Notes under the pieces: generated by a model | The model's database searches: none | The model's input: the letters and a program-made list of their open reading frames with translations, nothing else | Told to the model about the DNA's origin: nothing | Shown here: piece after piece, positions 1 to 8,390 of the stretch | How positions within the stretch are numbered: the first letter of the stretch is position 1 | Layout of the letters: the number at the start of each line of letters is the position of its first letter | Position numbers and translations under genes: made by a program | Assembly (NCBI GenBank): GCA_027729925.1 | Contig: JAQCEB010000005.1 | Coordinates: forward strand, 1-38,476 | Source: Actinomycetota bacterium | GTDB lineage: Bacteria > Actinomycetota > Acidimicrobiia > Actinomarinales > Actinomarinaceae | DNA: 38,476 nucleotides | Direction: 5' to 3'

Positions 1-62
1 TCTTTAAATTTACATTAGATAATAATCTTATGCAAGAAAATAGCTAATCTATTTTTCGCGAA

Positions 63-1151
63 CTAAAAATCTACTTTTTGTTCCCAATTTCTATCAGAAT
101 GTCCAAAATGAGAAAATAAAGTATCTTTTGTATAATCAACATCAAGTAAATTTAATCTTTCAATAATTGATCCTGGTTTCATATCAAACTTACTTACAAA
201 ATCTTGCAAAACTTTATCCTCAACTTTTTGAGTATCGAATAAGTTGATGCTTAATTCGTAAGGATCTGATTTACCAATTGCATAACTAACTCTAACTTGA
301 CATTTATCTGCTAATTCATGCATAACTATATTTTTTGCCAAATGTCTTGCTGCATAAGCAGCGGATCTATCAACCTTACTAGGATCCTTACCAGAAAACG
401 CACCACCGCCAACTGGAACTGTTGGACCGTATGCATCAACGACAATTTTTCTTCCGGTTAATCCTGTATCTCCTGCAGGCCCACCTTTAACAAATGATCC
501 AGAAGGATTTAAGTCTAATTTGTAATTAAACTCAATTACTTGACTAACAAGATTTGAAACAGTTTCTTCTAACTCACTAATATTTATGTTTGGTTGATGT
601 TGAGTTGAAACAACAACTTTTATTACTTCTCCACCAGTTGTTACTTGTACTTTTGAATCCAAATCTAAGTTCTCATCCGAATTTTGAACTGCCCATAATT
701 TCTGCTGAATTTGACGAGAATATTCAAAAGTTTTAGGCATAAAATTACTTGTTTCATTACTAGCAAATCCAACCATGATACCTTGGTCTCCAGCTCCTAA
801 ATCTTGATCATCTTCTACTGCTGAGCGAATCTCTTCAGATTGTGGAGTCAGTACATTTAAAATAGAAAGTTTGTTTAAATCAAAATCAAAAAAGCTGGTT
901 TTAATTGTTTTACTAAGAGCTAACTTAACAATGCTGTTAATTTTTTCGTCATCCATTCCAGCTATTTCACTAATTTCTCCTCCAACGACAACAAGTCCAC
1001 CTTCATGGGTTCCTGTCAGAAAAGTCTCAACAGCAACTTTTGATTTTTTATTTGTCTTTAAAGCTTCAGTTAAGACAGAATCCGAAATAAAATCTGCAAT
1101 TTTATCAGGATGTCCTGGCGAAACAGTTTCAGCGGTTGCAATTTTTTCCAT
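63..1151 (-). CDS. metK: S-adenosylmethionine synthetase (methionine adenosyltransferase)
   Basis: Makes SAM from methionine and ATP in the cytoplasm, the last step of the operon's pathway. Seen: GHPDK at residues 13-17 (ATP site), GAGDQG at 119-124, and the glycine-rich GGGAFSGKD at 248-256 (phosphate loop), in the family's order over the full length. At 362 residues it is somewhat shorter than the usual 380-400, with a trimmed C-terminus. The ATG directly abuts the metE stop codon (TAA then ATG), and an AGGAG ribosome site lies inside the end of metE, so the two are translationally close. It is third in the metF-metE-metK operon and so falls under the SAM riboswitch upstream of metF, giving feedback by its own product. 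Identity is certain; control is inferred. Confidence 0.97.
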   Translation of the reverse strand: MEKIATAETVSPGHPDKIADFISDSVLTEALKTNKKSKVAVETFLTGTHEGGLVVVGGEISEIAGMDDEKINSIVKLALSKTIKTSFFDFDLNKLSILNVLTPQSEEIRSAVEDDQDLGAGDQGIMVGFASNETSNFMPKTFEYSRQIQQKLWAVQNSDENLDLDSKVQVTTGGEVIKVVVSTQHQPNINISELEETVSNLVSQVIEFNYKLDLNPSGSFVKGGPAGDTGLTGRKIVVDAYGPTVPVGGGAFSGKDPSKVDRSAAYAARHLAKNIVMHELADKCQVRVSYAIGKSDPYELSINLFDTQKVEDKVLQDFVSKFDMKPGSIIERLNLLDVDYTKDTLFSHFGHSDRNWEQKVDF

Positions 1152-3407
1152 TTATAATTTCTCCTTAGCTTTATTCGTTGCATCAACCATATTAGTTAAG
1201 CTTTCTTTAACTTCTGGCCAGCCTCTTGTTTTAAGACCACAATCTGGGTTAATCCAAATTTTATTCAAGTCTAAGCTATTTATGAGTTCTCCAACCCTAT
1301 TTTCCGCATCAACGCCTTGAAGTACAAGTGGTGAGTGAATGTCGTAAACTCCTGGACCGATAGCTCCTCTGTATTTTTCTTTTAAATTAGGATTTACAAG
1401 TTCCATACCGCTTCTTGAAGCTTCTATTGAAAGCACGTCAACATCTAATGCATTGATTGCATCTAAAATTTCATCAAATTCTGAGTAGCACATGTGTGAA
1501 TGAATTTGAGTAGTAGTTTCAACTCCCGAGGATGCAAGTTTGAAAGAATTTACTGCCCAATCTAAATATTCATCTTTATATTTTGAATTAAGTGGCAAGC
1601 CTTCTCTAATTGCTGGTTCATCGATTTGAATTATTTTTATATTATTTTTTTCAAGGTCAATTACTTCGTCTCTTAAAGCTAATCCAATTTGATAAGCAAC
1701 ATCTTTTTTAGAGATATCATCTCTATAAAAACTCCATTGTAGAATCGTTACTGGACCAGTTAACATTCCTTTCATATTCTTTTTAGTTAAGCTCTGAGCA
1801 AAAACTGACCAATCAACAGTCATTGATTTAGGTCTATGAACATCGCCAAATATAATCGGAGGTTTTACGCACCTACTGCCATAACTTTGGACCCAACCAA
1901 ATTTTGAAAATGCAAAGCCTTCTAGTAGTTCTCCAAAATATTCAACCATGTCATTTCTTTCAGCTTCACCATGAACTAAGACATCGATTCCTAAATTTTC
2001 TTGAAACTCAATAGTTTCAGAAATAATTTGTTTTAAGCCATCATTGTATTCATCAATAGAAATTTCTCCGGATTTAAATTGCTTTCTCAAATTTCTTGTT
2101 TTGAGAGTTTGAGGAAAAGATCCAATAGTTGTTGTTGGTAGCAAAGGTATATTTAACGCTTTGGATTGTTTTTCTAATCTAACTTCTCTATCTTCACTTC
2201 TAATAAAATCTTCATCGGATAATTCAGAAACTCTACTCCTAACACTACTTACAACTCTTCCAACTAGTGCTTTGTCGGCAGTTAATCTTTTGCTTTCATA
2301 TTCCATAATTTCTTTTAAATCATTATTATTTGTTAAAGATGAATTGAGGATTCTTAATTCATCTAGTTTTTCTTCAGCGAAAGATAAAATATTTTTTAAA
2401 TTGATATCAAGACCATCTTCATTTTCAAGACTATACGGTGTATGCAACATTGAACACGAACTAGAAATTGAAAAGTTATCAATTCCTAACCCAATTAAAT
2501 TAGAAATCTTCTCATCAAGATTACTTTTCCATATTGTTCTACCGTTTATTAGTCCTATCACAACGTGTTTTTTTAAGGAAATATTAACTATTTCATCTTG
2601 TGAGAAACCTTCATAACAAAGATCTAGATGTATAGACTCAATATTTGAATCTAATATTTCATCTAAAAAACCTTCATACTTTCCAAAATAACCTAAAAGA
2701 TGTATTTTCAAATTAGATTTTTGAATCAATAATTTAAGAGAACTAAAAGCATCATCATTTACCATATGATTTCCGACACCTACACAACCTTCGTCTAGTA
2801 AGACTTCTTTGAATCCAATTTCTTCAAGCATTCTAAATAACTCAAGATAGGCATTAACAATTTTTTGTAGTTTGTTATCGTCTATTCCTTTTTCTTTAGC
2901 TAGCGTAAGTAAAGTTGCTGGACCAATAATCTTAGGTCTGCAATTAAAATTCTTAGATTTTGCTAAATCTAATTCATATTTAAATCTATAAATAGTAGGT
3001 TGAAAATCAAGAGACCAATCAATTTCTGGGACTAGATAGTGATAATTTGTATCAAACCATTTGGTCATATCAAGTGGGGGTTCGTCTTTTTCATTAACCT
3101 TTCCACCTCTTGATGCTTTAAAATATGTTTCTAGATTTTCATGATTTGTATAACCAAATCGTTTTTGGGGAATTCCAAGATGAGTTACAGTGTCAAGAAC
3201 TTGATCATAAAATGAAAAATCTCCAGCTAAAACAGTATCTGCACCATTCTTAGATTGAGTTTCCCAATTATTAGTGATCAGATTGTCAGATACCTCAAAA
3301 ACATCTTTGAGCGTTGAATCCCCTCTCCAATACTTTTCTACAATCCACTTGTATTCTCTATTCTTTCCAACTCTTGGGTATCCAATAATATTTATTTTAT
3401 TCGTCAT
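1152..3407 (-). CDS. metE: Cobalamin-independent methionine synthase
   Basis: Transfers the methyl group of 5-methyl-tetrahydrofolate to homocysteine without vitamin B12. The 751 residues match the usual two-barrel length of about 750-760. Seen: the N-terminal IIGYPRVGKNREYK segment, the linker to the C-terminal barrel at LLPTTTIGSFPQT, the HGEAERNDMVEYFGE segment, and the zinc-site residues in IHSHMC and NPDCGLKTRGW. Its methyl donor is made by metF just upstream (11-base gap) and its product feeds metK just downstream (no gap). An AAGG ribosome site stands about 5 bases before the ATG. Having the B12-independent enzyme fits a cell that does not rely on B12 for methionine, although a metH elsewhere cannot be excluded. 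Confidence 0.97.
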   Translation of the reverse strand: MTNKINIIGYPRVGKNREYKWIVEKYWRGDSTLKDVFEVSDNLITNNWETQSKNGADTVLAGDFSFYDQVLDTVTHLGIPQKRFGYTNHENLETYFKASRGGKVNEKDEPPLDMTKWFDTNYHYLVPEIDWSLDFQPTIYRFKYELDLAKSKNFNCRPKIIGPATLLTLAKEKGIDDNKLQKIVNAYLELFRMLEEIGFKEVLLDEGCVGVGNHMVNDDAFSSLKLLIQKSNLKIHLLGYFGKYEGFLDEILDSNIESIHLDLCYEGFSQDEIVNISLKKHVVIGLINGRTIWKSNLDEKISNLIGLGIDNFSISSSCSMLHTPYSLENEDGLDINLKNILSFAEEKLDELRILNSSLTNNNDLKEIMEYESKRLTADKALVGRVVSSVRSRVSELSDEDFIRSEDREVRLEKQSKALNIPLLPTTTIGSFPQTLKTRNLRKQFKSGEISIDEYNDGLKQIISETIEFQENLGIDVLVHGEAERNDMVEYFGELLEGFAFSKFGWVQSYGSRCVKPPIIFGDVHRPKSMTVDWSVFAQSLTKKNMKGMLTGPVTILQWSFYRDDISKKDVAYQIGLALRDEVIDLEKNNIKIIQIDEPAIREGLPLNSKYKDEYLDWAVNSFKLASSGVETTTQIHSHMCYSEFDEILDAINALDVDVLSIEASRSGMELVNPNLKEKYRGAIGPGVYDIHSPLVLQGVDAENRVGELINSLDLNKIWINPDCGLKTRGWPEVKESLTNMVDATNKAKEKL

Positions 3408-3418
3408 TTAGCCTTCTT

Positions 3419-4288
3419 TCATTTTTTAAATTTTTCATCTAGATTTTTATAAATTTCTTTAAAGGCTTTATATCTATTAAGTGTATAAAAATGAAGTCCA
3501 TCTACATTTTCTTCAATGAGTTCATTACACATTTCTGTTATATATTTAATTCCAAAAGATCTTTCTTGATCTTTTGAATTACATTGTTGAAAACCTTCAT
3601 GTAGCTTTTTAGGTAGTTTTATATCGCAAATTTTTGCAAATCTGATAGCTTGCTCATAACTTATTAAGGGCATAATGCCTGCATAGGTTGGAACGTAATT
3701 ATCAAGAACTTGTATTTTCTTTCTAAAATTTAAATATTCTTGAGAGTCAAAAAATAATTGAGTTGCTGAAAACAAACCTCCTTGGTCGACTTTTATTTTA
3801 TATGTTGAAATCGTTTGATAAATATCATCATCTTCAGGATGGCCTGTGGGAAAAGTTCCAAAACCTATTTTATCAATATTATTTTGTTTTAAATATGCAA
3901 TTAAATCACTTGCATATTCAAATTCACTATTCGTGCTTTCTAAATCATCAATATCCATTAAAAATTCATCTCTCGGACAATCTCCCCTTACAACCAAAAA
4001 TGAATCAATTCTATTTTCTAAATATGTATTAATAATTTTATCTACATCAGTTTTGTCTTTATCGCAACTAGTAATGTGAGCAACTATCTCTGAACGAGAA
4101 AATTTCCTAAAAATTTCAACAGCCCTAATTATTTCTCTATTCTTAGAAAATCCTGCACCATCAGTAAAGGATACAAATGCGGGATCAAAATCTGATAATT
4201 CTATTACTGATTTTTCAAATGATTCATACTCCCTCTCATTTCTAGGAGGGAAAAACTCAAATGATAACTCTAAATTTCTTCCAAACAT
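3419..4288 (-). CDS. metF: 5,10-methylenetetrahydrofolate reductase
   Basis: FAD enzyme that reduces methylene-THF to methyl-THF, the methyl donor for metE. The 289-residue length is typical. Seen: the N-terminal strand LSFEFFPPRNERE with the catalytic glutamate (E11), VSFTDGAG, VAHITSCDKDK, LVVRGDCPRDE, the DQGGLFSATQLFFDS flavin/folate segment, and the C-terminal GLHFYTLNR. First gene of the operon. The start codon lies only 10 bases after the last base of the riboswitch closing stem, and no strong separate ribosome site is visible between them, so SAM binding probably hides the start region. Identity is sure; the translational mode of control is inferred from this spacing. Confidence 0.97.
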   Translation of the reverse strand: MFGRNLELSFEFFPPRNEREYESFEKSVIELSDFDPAFVSFTDGAGFSKNREIIRAVEIFRKFSRSEIVAHITSCDKDKTDVDKIINTYLENRIDSFLVVRGDCPRDEFLMDIDDLESTNSEFEYASDLIAYLKQNNIDKIGFGTFPTGHPEDDDIYQTISTYKIKVDQGGLFSATQLFFDSQEYLNFRKKIQVLDNYVPTYAGIMPLISYEQAIRFAKICDIKLPKKLHEGFQQCNSKDQERSFGIKYITEMCNELIEENVDGLHFYTLNRYKAFKEIYKNLDEKFKK

Positions 4289-4298
4289 AATTTAAACT

Positions 4299-4392
4299 CA
4301 TTTTGAAGAAAGGCTATTTTTTGCAGAATGCCACATTAACTTAGCACCTTGGATAGCCTTCCAGGTTGCTGAGGACTTAACCTCTCAAAATG
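4299..4392 (-). promoter_or_regulatory. SAM riboswitch (SAM-I/IV clan) upstream of metF
   Basis: Read on the minus strand. P1: CATTTTGA (4392-4385) pairs perfectly with TCAAAATG (4306-4299). P2: GAGG (4384-4381) with CCTC (4374-4371). Then the conserved AGCAACC (4370-4364). P3: TGGA/TCCA (4363-4360 and 4353-4350) closes the loop AGGCTA. Then AAGGTGCTAA (4350-4341), the hallmark SAM-I clan core, with a short P4 TGC/GCA (4346-4344 and 4331-4329). The P3 loop AGGCTA (4359-4354) is fully complementary to TAGCCT (4316-4311), a pseudoknot to the 3' side as described for SAM-IV and SAM-I/IV variants rather than plain SAM-I. It controls metF-metE-metK. No terminator hairpin with a T-run fits before the metF start, so translational control is inferred. 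Confidence 0.9.
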
Positions 4393-4399
4393 TAATTTA

Positions 4400-4427
4400 A
4401 TATTAGTTACCTAAATTAATTATTCAA
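4400..4427 (-). promoter_or_regulatory. Probable promoter of the riboswitch-metFEK transcript
   Basis: Minus strand: TTGAAT at 4427-4422, a 16-base spacer, and TAATAT at 4405-4400. The expected start, about 4393, coincides with the first base of the riboswitch P1 stem (4392), which supports the assignment. Its -35 box abuts the -35 box of the divergent transporter promoter. Assigned by eye only. Confidence 0.5.
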
Positions 4428-4456
4428 TTTACATAAATAATTATTTCTTTTACTAA
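4428..4456 (+). promoter_or_regulatory. Probable promoter of the divergent MFS gene
   Basis: TTTACA at 4428-4433, a 17-base spacer, and TACTAA(T) at 4451-4456. Transcription would begin about 4463, within a few bases of the GTG at 4466, implying a leaderless or nearly leaderless message. Its -35 box lies directly back to back with that of the met operon promoter. Confidence 0.45.
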
Positions 4457-4465
4457 TCTTTGTTT

Positions 4466-5641
4466 GTGATTAAAGAAATTAAAAACATTTCAAGTCTCTT
4501 AATTTCAGTTGGATTTTCGTCAATAGGTTTTATTGCTGCAGTTACTGTAACCGCTTTAGCTGCTCGAGAAGTTTCAGATAATCCACTATTTGTTGGCTTT
4601 CCTAATGCTCTAGGTGTAGGTGGTGGCGTACTTGGGACTCAAATTTATTATTTTTTATCAAAGAAATACTCTCGTTATGTTGCATTATCAATAACTTTTT
4701 TTGTTGGGGGGTTAGGAGGCTTGATTTCACTTTACAGTCTAATATTAGACTCATTCCTTCTACTTCTGGTAGGTGCTTTCATATTAGGTATTGGTCATTC
4801 GGCTACTTTACAAACTAGATACGCAGCATCATTTGTTTCAAGCGAAAAATTTAAAGCCACATCTCTAGCTTTAGCAGTTTGGTTTTCAGTTTTTGGATCG
4901 GTTTTTGGTCCAAGATTAGTTGGTACTTACTCAGATTTTTTTGATAGCCTTTATGGATCAGATTTGATTGTTGGATATATAATTGCAATGTTTGGAATGT
5001 CACTAGCTGGATTAGCAATAATGTCATTTACCTCTAAAAAAAGCATACTTAGACAAGTTCAAATAAAAGAGACATTCAAACCAGAAGACTCTTCTAGTCA
5101 TAAAGAAGGAAATTTGTTGACCTTACTCCTAGTACTTAACCACTTTGTAATGGTTGTTGTTATGTCGGCAACTCCACTGCATATCAAAGACATAGGAGAA
5201 AGTGTTCAGTTGGTCGGAGTAATTATAAGTTACCACACGCTTGGAATGTTTCTATTATCTCCTATTTTAGGAAAGCTCGTTGATAGAAATGGTTATAGAA
5301 ATTTTACTTTTATTGGTTCGGGAATATTACTTTTGAGTTGCTGTTTAACTTTTTTGAACTCAAGTCCTCTATTTTTAAAAATAGGCCTATATCTGTTAGG
5401 TTTAGGTTGGAATTTTAATTATGTAGCTTTAAGCGATGCTATTTCTAAATTTACAATTAAATATAAAACACCCCTTAATATAAAAAGCGATTCTTTTGTT
5501 TTCGTTGGGAGCTTTGTTGCGCACTCCACCCTTGGCTTAAGTTATATAGTAATTGGATATAAAGGATTGTCTCTTATAGGAATAATCGTAAGTATATATT
5601 TATTACTTAATTTAAAAAAGCTCTCAAAAATTGCTATCTAA
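4466..5641 (+). CDS. MFS transporter, substrate unknown
   Basis: Integral membrane secondary transporter of about 390 residues, the normal MFS size, with around twelve hydrophobic segments. The loop GKLVDRNGYRN resembles the cytoplasmic loop motif of the superfamily (G-x-L-x-D-R-x-G). No residues tell the substrate. I chose the GTG at 4466; a TTG two codons earlier is also possible. No ribosome site is seen and a good -10 box (TACTAAT) ends just upstream, so a leaderless message is likely. Its TAA overlaps the next gene's ATG by one base (TAATG), so it is cotranscribed with the glycosylase. It is divergent from the SAM-controlled met operon, but nothing in the sequence links it to methionine transport. 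Confidence 0.85.
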   Translation: MIKEIKNISSLLISVGFSSIGFIAAVTVTALAAREVSDNPLFVGFPNALGVGGGVLGTQIYYFLSKKYSRYVALSITFFVGGLGGLISLYSLILDSFLLLLVGAFILGIGHSATLQTRYAASFVSSEKFKATSLALAVWFSVFGSVFGPRLVGTYSDFFDSLYGSDLIVGYIIAMFGMSLAGLAIMSFTSKKSILRQVQIKETFKPEDSSSHKEGNLLTLLLVLNHFVMVVVMSATPLHIKDIGESVQLVGVIISYHTLGMFLLSPILGKLVDRNGYRNFTFIGSGILLLSCCLTFLNSSPLFLKIGLYLLGLGWNFNYVALSDAISKFTIKYKTPLNIKSDSFVFVGSFVAHSTLGLSYIVIGYKGLSLIGIIVSIYLLLNLKKLSKIAI

Positions 5642-6246
5642 TGAACACAAAACCTTTTACAAAAAAAGAACTTTATTTAATTTCGAAAGATAAAAATTTA
5701 GCAAAAATTATAAGAAAAAACGGATCAATAAGTTTTTCAAGAAAAAAACAAGACCCTTTTAATAATTTGATAGGGATAATAATTTCACAATTTATTTCAA
5801 CCAAGGCAGCAGATGGCATTAAAAATAATATCTTAAATTTATTTAATAAAAAGCAGTTTGAAATAAATTCATTTAAGAATTTGAACGTAAACGAAATAAA
5901 AGCACTTGGATTGAGCACAAATAAAGCGAGATCTGTTAAAGAAGTTACGAATTATTTTTTGCATCATAAAGTTATAGAAAGAATCTATACACTTGATCAA
6001 AAAGAAAGAGAGGCTGAATTATTAAAACTATTTGGTATAGGTAGATGGAGTGTAGAAATGTTCGAAATGTTTGCTGTTAGAAATATAAATGTTTTTTCTT
6101 CAGGTGATGCTGCTCTTAGGTCAGTAATGATTGAAACTAATATGGTTCAAAAAAACGCAAATTTAAATGATTTTGAAAATTATTCAAAAATCTGGAGTCC
6201 ATTTAAAACAATCGCTTCTTTACACTTGTGGAAGTCTATTGACTAA
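5641..6246 (+). CDS. HhH-GPD DNA glycosylase, 3-methyladenine (AlkA/Mag) type
   Basis: Base-excision repair enzyme that removes alkylated purines. It has 201 residues, the size of the compact Mag-type enzymes without the extra N-terminal domain of E. coli AlkA. Seen: FNNLIGIIISQFISTKAAD, the usual first helical block; the helix-hairpin-helix LLKLFGIGRWSVEMF with GIGRW at 132-136; and NVFSSGDAALR with the expected catalytic aspartate at D156. It lacks the C-terminal four-cysteine Fe-S motif of endonuclease III and MutY, so it is not one of those. Start and stop codons fuse it to the transporter before it (TAATG). Its 3' end overlaps the convergent P450 gene by four bases. Confidence 0.88.
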   Translation: MNTKPFTKKELYLISKDKNLAKIIRKNGSISFSRKKQDPFNNLIGIIISQFISTKAADGIKNNILNLFNKKQFEINSFKNLNVNEIKALGLSTNKARSVKEVTNYFLHHKVIERIYTLDQKEREAELLKLFGIGRWSVEMFEMFAVRNINVFSSGDAALRSVMIETNMVQKNANLNDFENYSKIWSPFKTIASLHLWKSID

Positions 6247-7517
6247 TTTTTTATTTTTAGGAGTACATCTTTAACAGGGTGTGGAATTGGTGTAGGTCTA
6301 ATATTCAATTCACTTTCAATTTCAAAATTTGGATATGTTTGCACAAATTTATAAACTACATTTTTGAATATATAACTTGCAAGAAATTTACCTAAACATG
6401 TGTGCGCACCTCCAGCAAAAGGAAAATATGATTCATTGTTTTGTTCAACATCAATAAATCTTTTTGGGTCAAATTTCTCAGGATTACTCCAATATCTTTC
6501 ATCGTGATGAAGAAGTAAAGGACTAACTGCAATATATTGATCTTTAAGTACTGAGTAATTTTCAACAGTAGTTTCTTCAACAGCACAACGAAGTGAAAAT
6601 GGAACTGGTGGGTATAACCTAATTGATTCTTTAAAAATAGATTCAGCAAATAGTCCATTCTTAAGGTCAGCAATTTTTAACACATCAGTGTTCTGTGCTT
6701 CATTTCTTAATTCTTCAACAAGAAAACTTTCCTTAGCAAGGTTATATATTGAGTTAGTTAAAGTAATAGTAGTTGTATCGTGAGCAGCTAATAATAAAAA
6801 AATCATGTGCTCTGCAATTTCAAAATTTGATAAACCGGAGACTTCTTTATTTGTTAATACAAGTTCTTCAAAAATTGTATTTTTTTCTTTTTGTACAACC
6901 TCCATTGCTTTTTTTTCAAAATAATTAAGTAAATATTTTCTTGCCTTTAAGCCTTTTTTTAATTTTGTAAATGGTAAAGGTGATCTAACAACTGAAGTAG
7001 CAGAAGAAATAGAATCGCTAAACATTTTATTTAATAAATGTGAATCTTCATTGTTAACATTTTGAAAAAATAAATCTAAAGAGATATCGAACATTAGCTG
7101 TTTGATAGAAGAGTATAAATATAATTCTTTCCGAGTTTTTAAGTTTTCTAACCAGTCATCAATCGAGTCTTGAATTATATATAAATAATTTTCTATAGCA
7201 TCATGTCGAAATGACTCTTGTAGTAAAGATCTATGATATTTATGATCTTCAAAATCACGAAGCATTACTCCGTTTTCAAATGTTTTACCTAACGAAAACT
7301 CCCAACCTTTTTTAGAAGAAAAAATATTGTTTTTGTCTAAGAAAATTTCCTTGGTGGAATTTGGGGTTAAAAAAGTCAATACTCTTTCATTTAGCAAAGA
7401 TATTTGAAAAACATCGCCATATTTTTTTTGAACTTTTTTAGTTAATTTAAGAGCATTATTTTGAAACTGAACTGAGTGACCAATATAAGGCAAGCTAGGT
7501 ACAACTGGTGCTTTCAT
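6243..7517 (-). CDS. Cytochrome P450
   Basis: Heme monooxygenase of 424 residues, a complete soluble bacterial P450. Seen: the I-helix oxygen-activation motif AAHDTT at 244-249; ExxR as ESIR at 297-300; the PKRF meander at 351-354; and the heme loop FAGGAHTCLG with the cysteine thiolate ligand C374. The FxGGxHxCLG form and short proline-rich N-terminus resemble the CYP120/CYP51-like bacterial group more than typical actinobacterial class I enzymes with FGxGxHxCxG; this is a resemblance, not an assignment. Redox partner and substrate are unknown, and no ferredoxin gene lies in the window. It is last in the MFS-tmk-holB-hydrolase run, 45 bases after the hydrolase, and its end overlaps the convergent glycosylase by four bases. 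Confidence 0.95.
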   Translation of the reverse strand: MKAPVVPSLPYIGHSVQFQNNALKLTKKVQKKYGDVFQISLLNERVLTFLTPNSTKEIFLDKNNIFSSKKGWEFSLGKTFENGVMLRDFEDHKYHRSLLQESFRHDAIENYLYIIQDSIDDWLENLKTRKELYLYSSIKQLMFDISLDLFFQNVNNEDSHLLNKMFSDSISSATSVVRSPLPFTKLKKGLKARKYLLNYFEKKAMEVVQKEKNTIFEELVLTNKEVSGLSNFEIAEHMIFLLLAAHDTTTITLTNSIYNLAKESFLVEELRNEAQNTDVLKIADLKNGLFAESIFKESIRLYPPVPFSLRCAVEETTVENYSVLKDQYIAVSPLLLHHDERYWSNPEKFDPKRFIDVEQNNESYFPFAGGAHTCLGKFLASYIFKNVVYKFVQTYPNFEIESELNIRPTPIPHPVKDVLLKIKN

Positions 7518-7562
7518 ATTTTAATAATACATAATTGATGAACCGGATAAAACTTAATTTAT

Positions 7563-8390
7563 TTATAGCTCTATCTTTAATAAATCTGTGCCAAGAGTAA
7601 CTTCACCCTTATAGAATTCTTGGATTTTATTTAAAACTACTTTTTCATCAAATACTGGTGGAACAAAGTGATTTAAAATAAGTTTTTTTACACTAGCTTT
7701 ACTGGCTAACTTTCCCACTTGTTCAGGGGTTGAATGATACGCTTTAACATTCTCTAATGTTTCTTTAGACATTCTTTCTGGATGAAAAGTTAATCCCGCA
7801 TAAAGTTCATGAATTAATAAATCTACATTGTTAGATGCATCTTCCAAATTTTTTGAATATGAAGTGTCTCCCGAATAAACAAAAGTTTTTGTTTTATTAA
7901 TTGTTATTTTATAACCAAAAGCTGGCTCTACAGGTAAGTGATTAACTTCAATTGGTGTTATCTCAATGTCATTTATATAAATTAAAGATTTTGTATCTAT
8001 TTCAAAAATCTCATATGTAAGACCGTCCATATTTGGTCTTGCCTCCCAATCTTTTCTTAAATTTAGCTCCTGCTTATATGCCTCTAAAATTGTTTCGAAA
8101 TATTTTTTAATACCTTTAGGACCATATATTTTAAATGGAATATCTCTTCCTGTGTGCCATCCAGATATAAACAATTGGTAAAGATCAACAATATGATCAG
8201 AGTGCAAATGTGTTATAAGTATAAAATCAATTTCAGATGGTAAAATAGAGCACTCACTAAGCCTTTGCGTAACACCTGATCCTGCATCTATTAAAAAATT
8301 TAAATTTTCTGAACTAATCAAAGTGCTGGGGCCAAATCTTTCATGACTTGGTGCTGGACACCCTGTACCAAGTAATATAATCTCGCTCAA
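7563..8390 (-). CDS. Metallo-beta-lactamase-fold hydrolase, RNase Z/arylsulfatase-like
   Basis: Two-zinc hydrolase of 275 residues. Seen: N-terminal IILLGTGCPAP, the strand FLIDAGSGVTQRL, the zinc motif HLHSDH at 61-66, a conserved YSGDTSYS segment with a metal-bridging aspartate, HELYAG, and a late histidine in LILNHFVPP. This layout is that of the RNase Z / ElaC and related hydrolases, but the classical tRNase Z exosite arm is not obvious. The function may be tRNA 3' processing or a small-molecule hydrolysis, and I cannot separate these. The start is TTG, with GGAG about 8 bases upstream, overlapping the holB stop as TTGA. Confidence 0.85.
   Translation of the reverse strand: MSEIILLGTGCPAPSHERFGPSTLISSENLNFLIDAGSGVTQRLSECSILPSEIDFILITHLHSDHIVDLYQLFISGWHTGRDIPFKIYGPKGIKKYFETILEAYKQELNLRKDWEARPNMDGLTYEIFEIDTKSLIYINDIEITPIEVNHLPVEPAFGYKITINKTKTFVYSGDTSYSKNLEDASNNVDLLIHELYAGLTFHPERMSKETLENVKAYHSTPEQVGKLASKASVKKLILNHFVPPVFDEKVVLNKIQEFYKGEVTLGTDLLKIEL

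Noticed and set aside
37-55. AAAATAG / CTATTTT hairpin just after metK, as a terminator
   Set aside because: The stem is only A+T-rich (7 bp, one G-C pair) and is not followed by a T-run on the minus strand; too weak to call.
871-1320. Open frame on the plus strand antisense to metK/metE
   Set aside because: Shadow of strongly conserved genes on the other strand; its low-complexity serine/threonine-rich protein matches no family.
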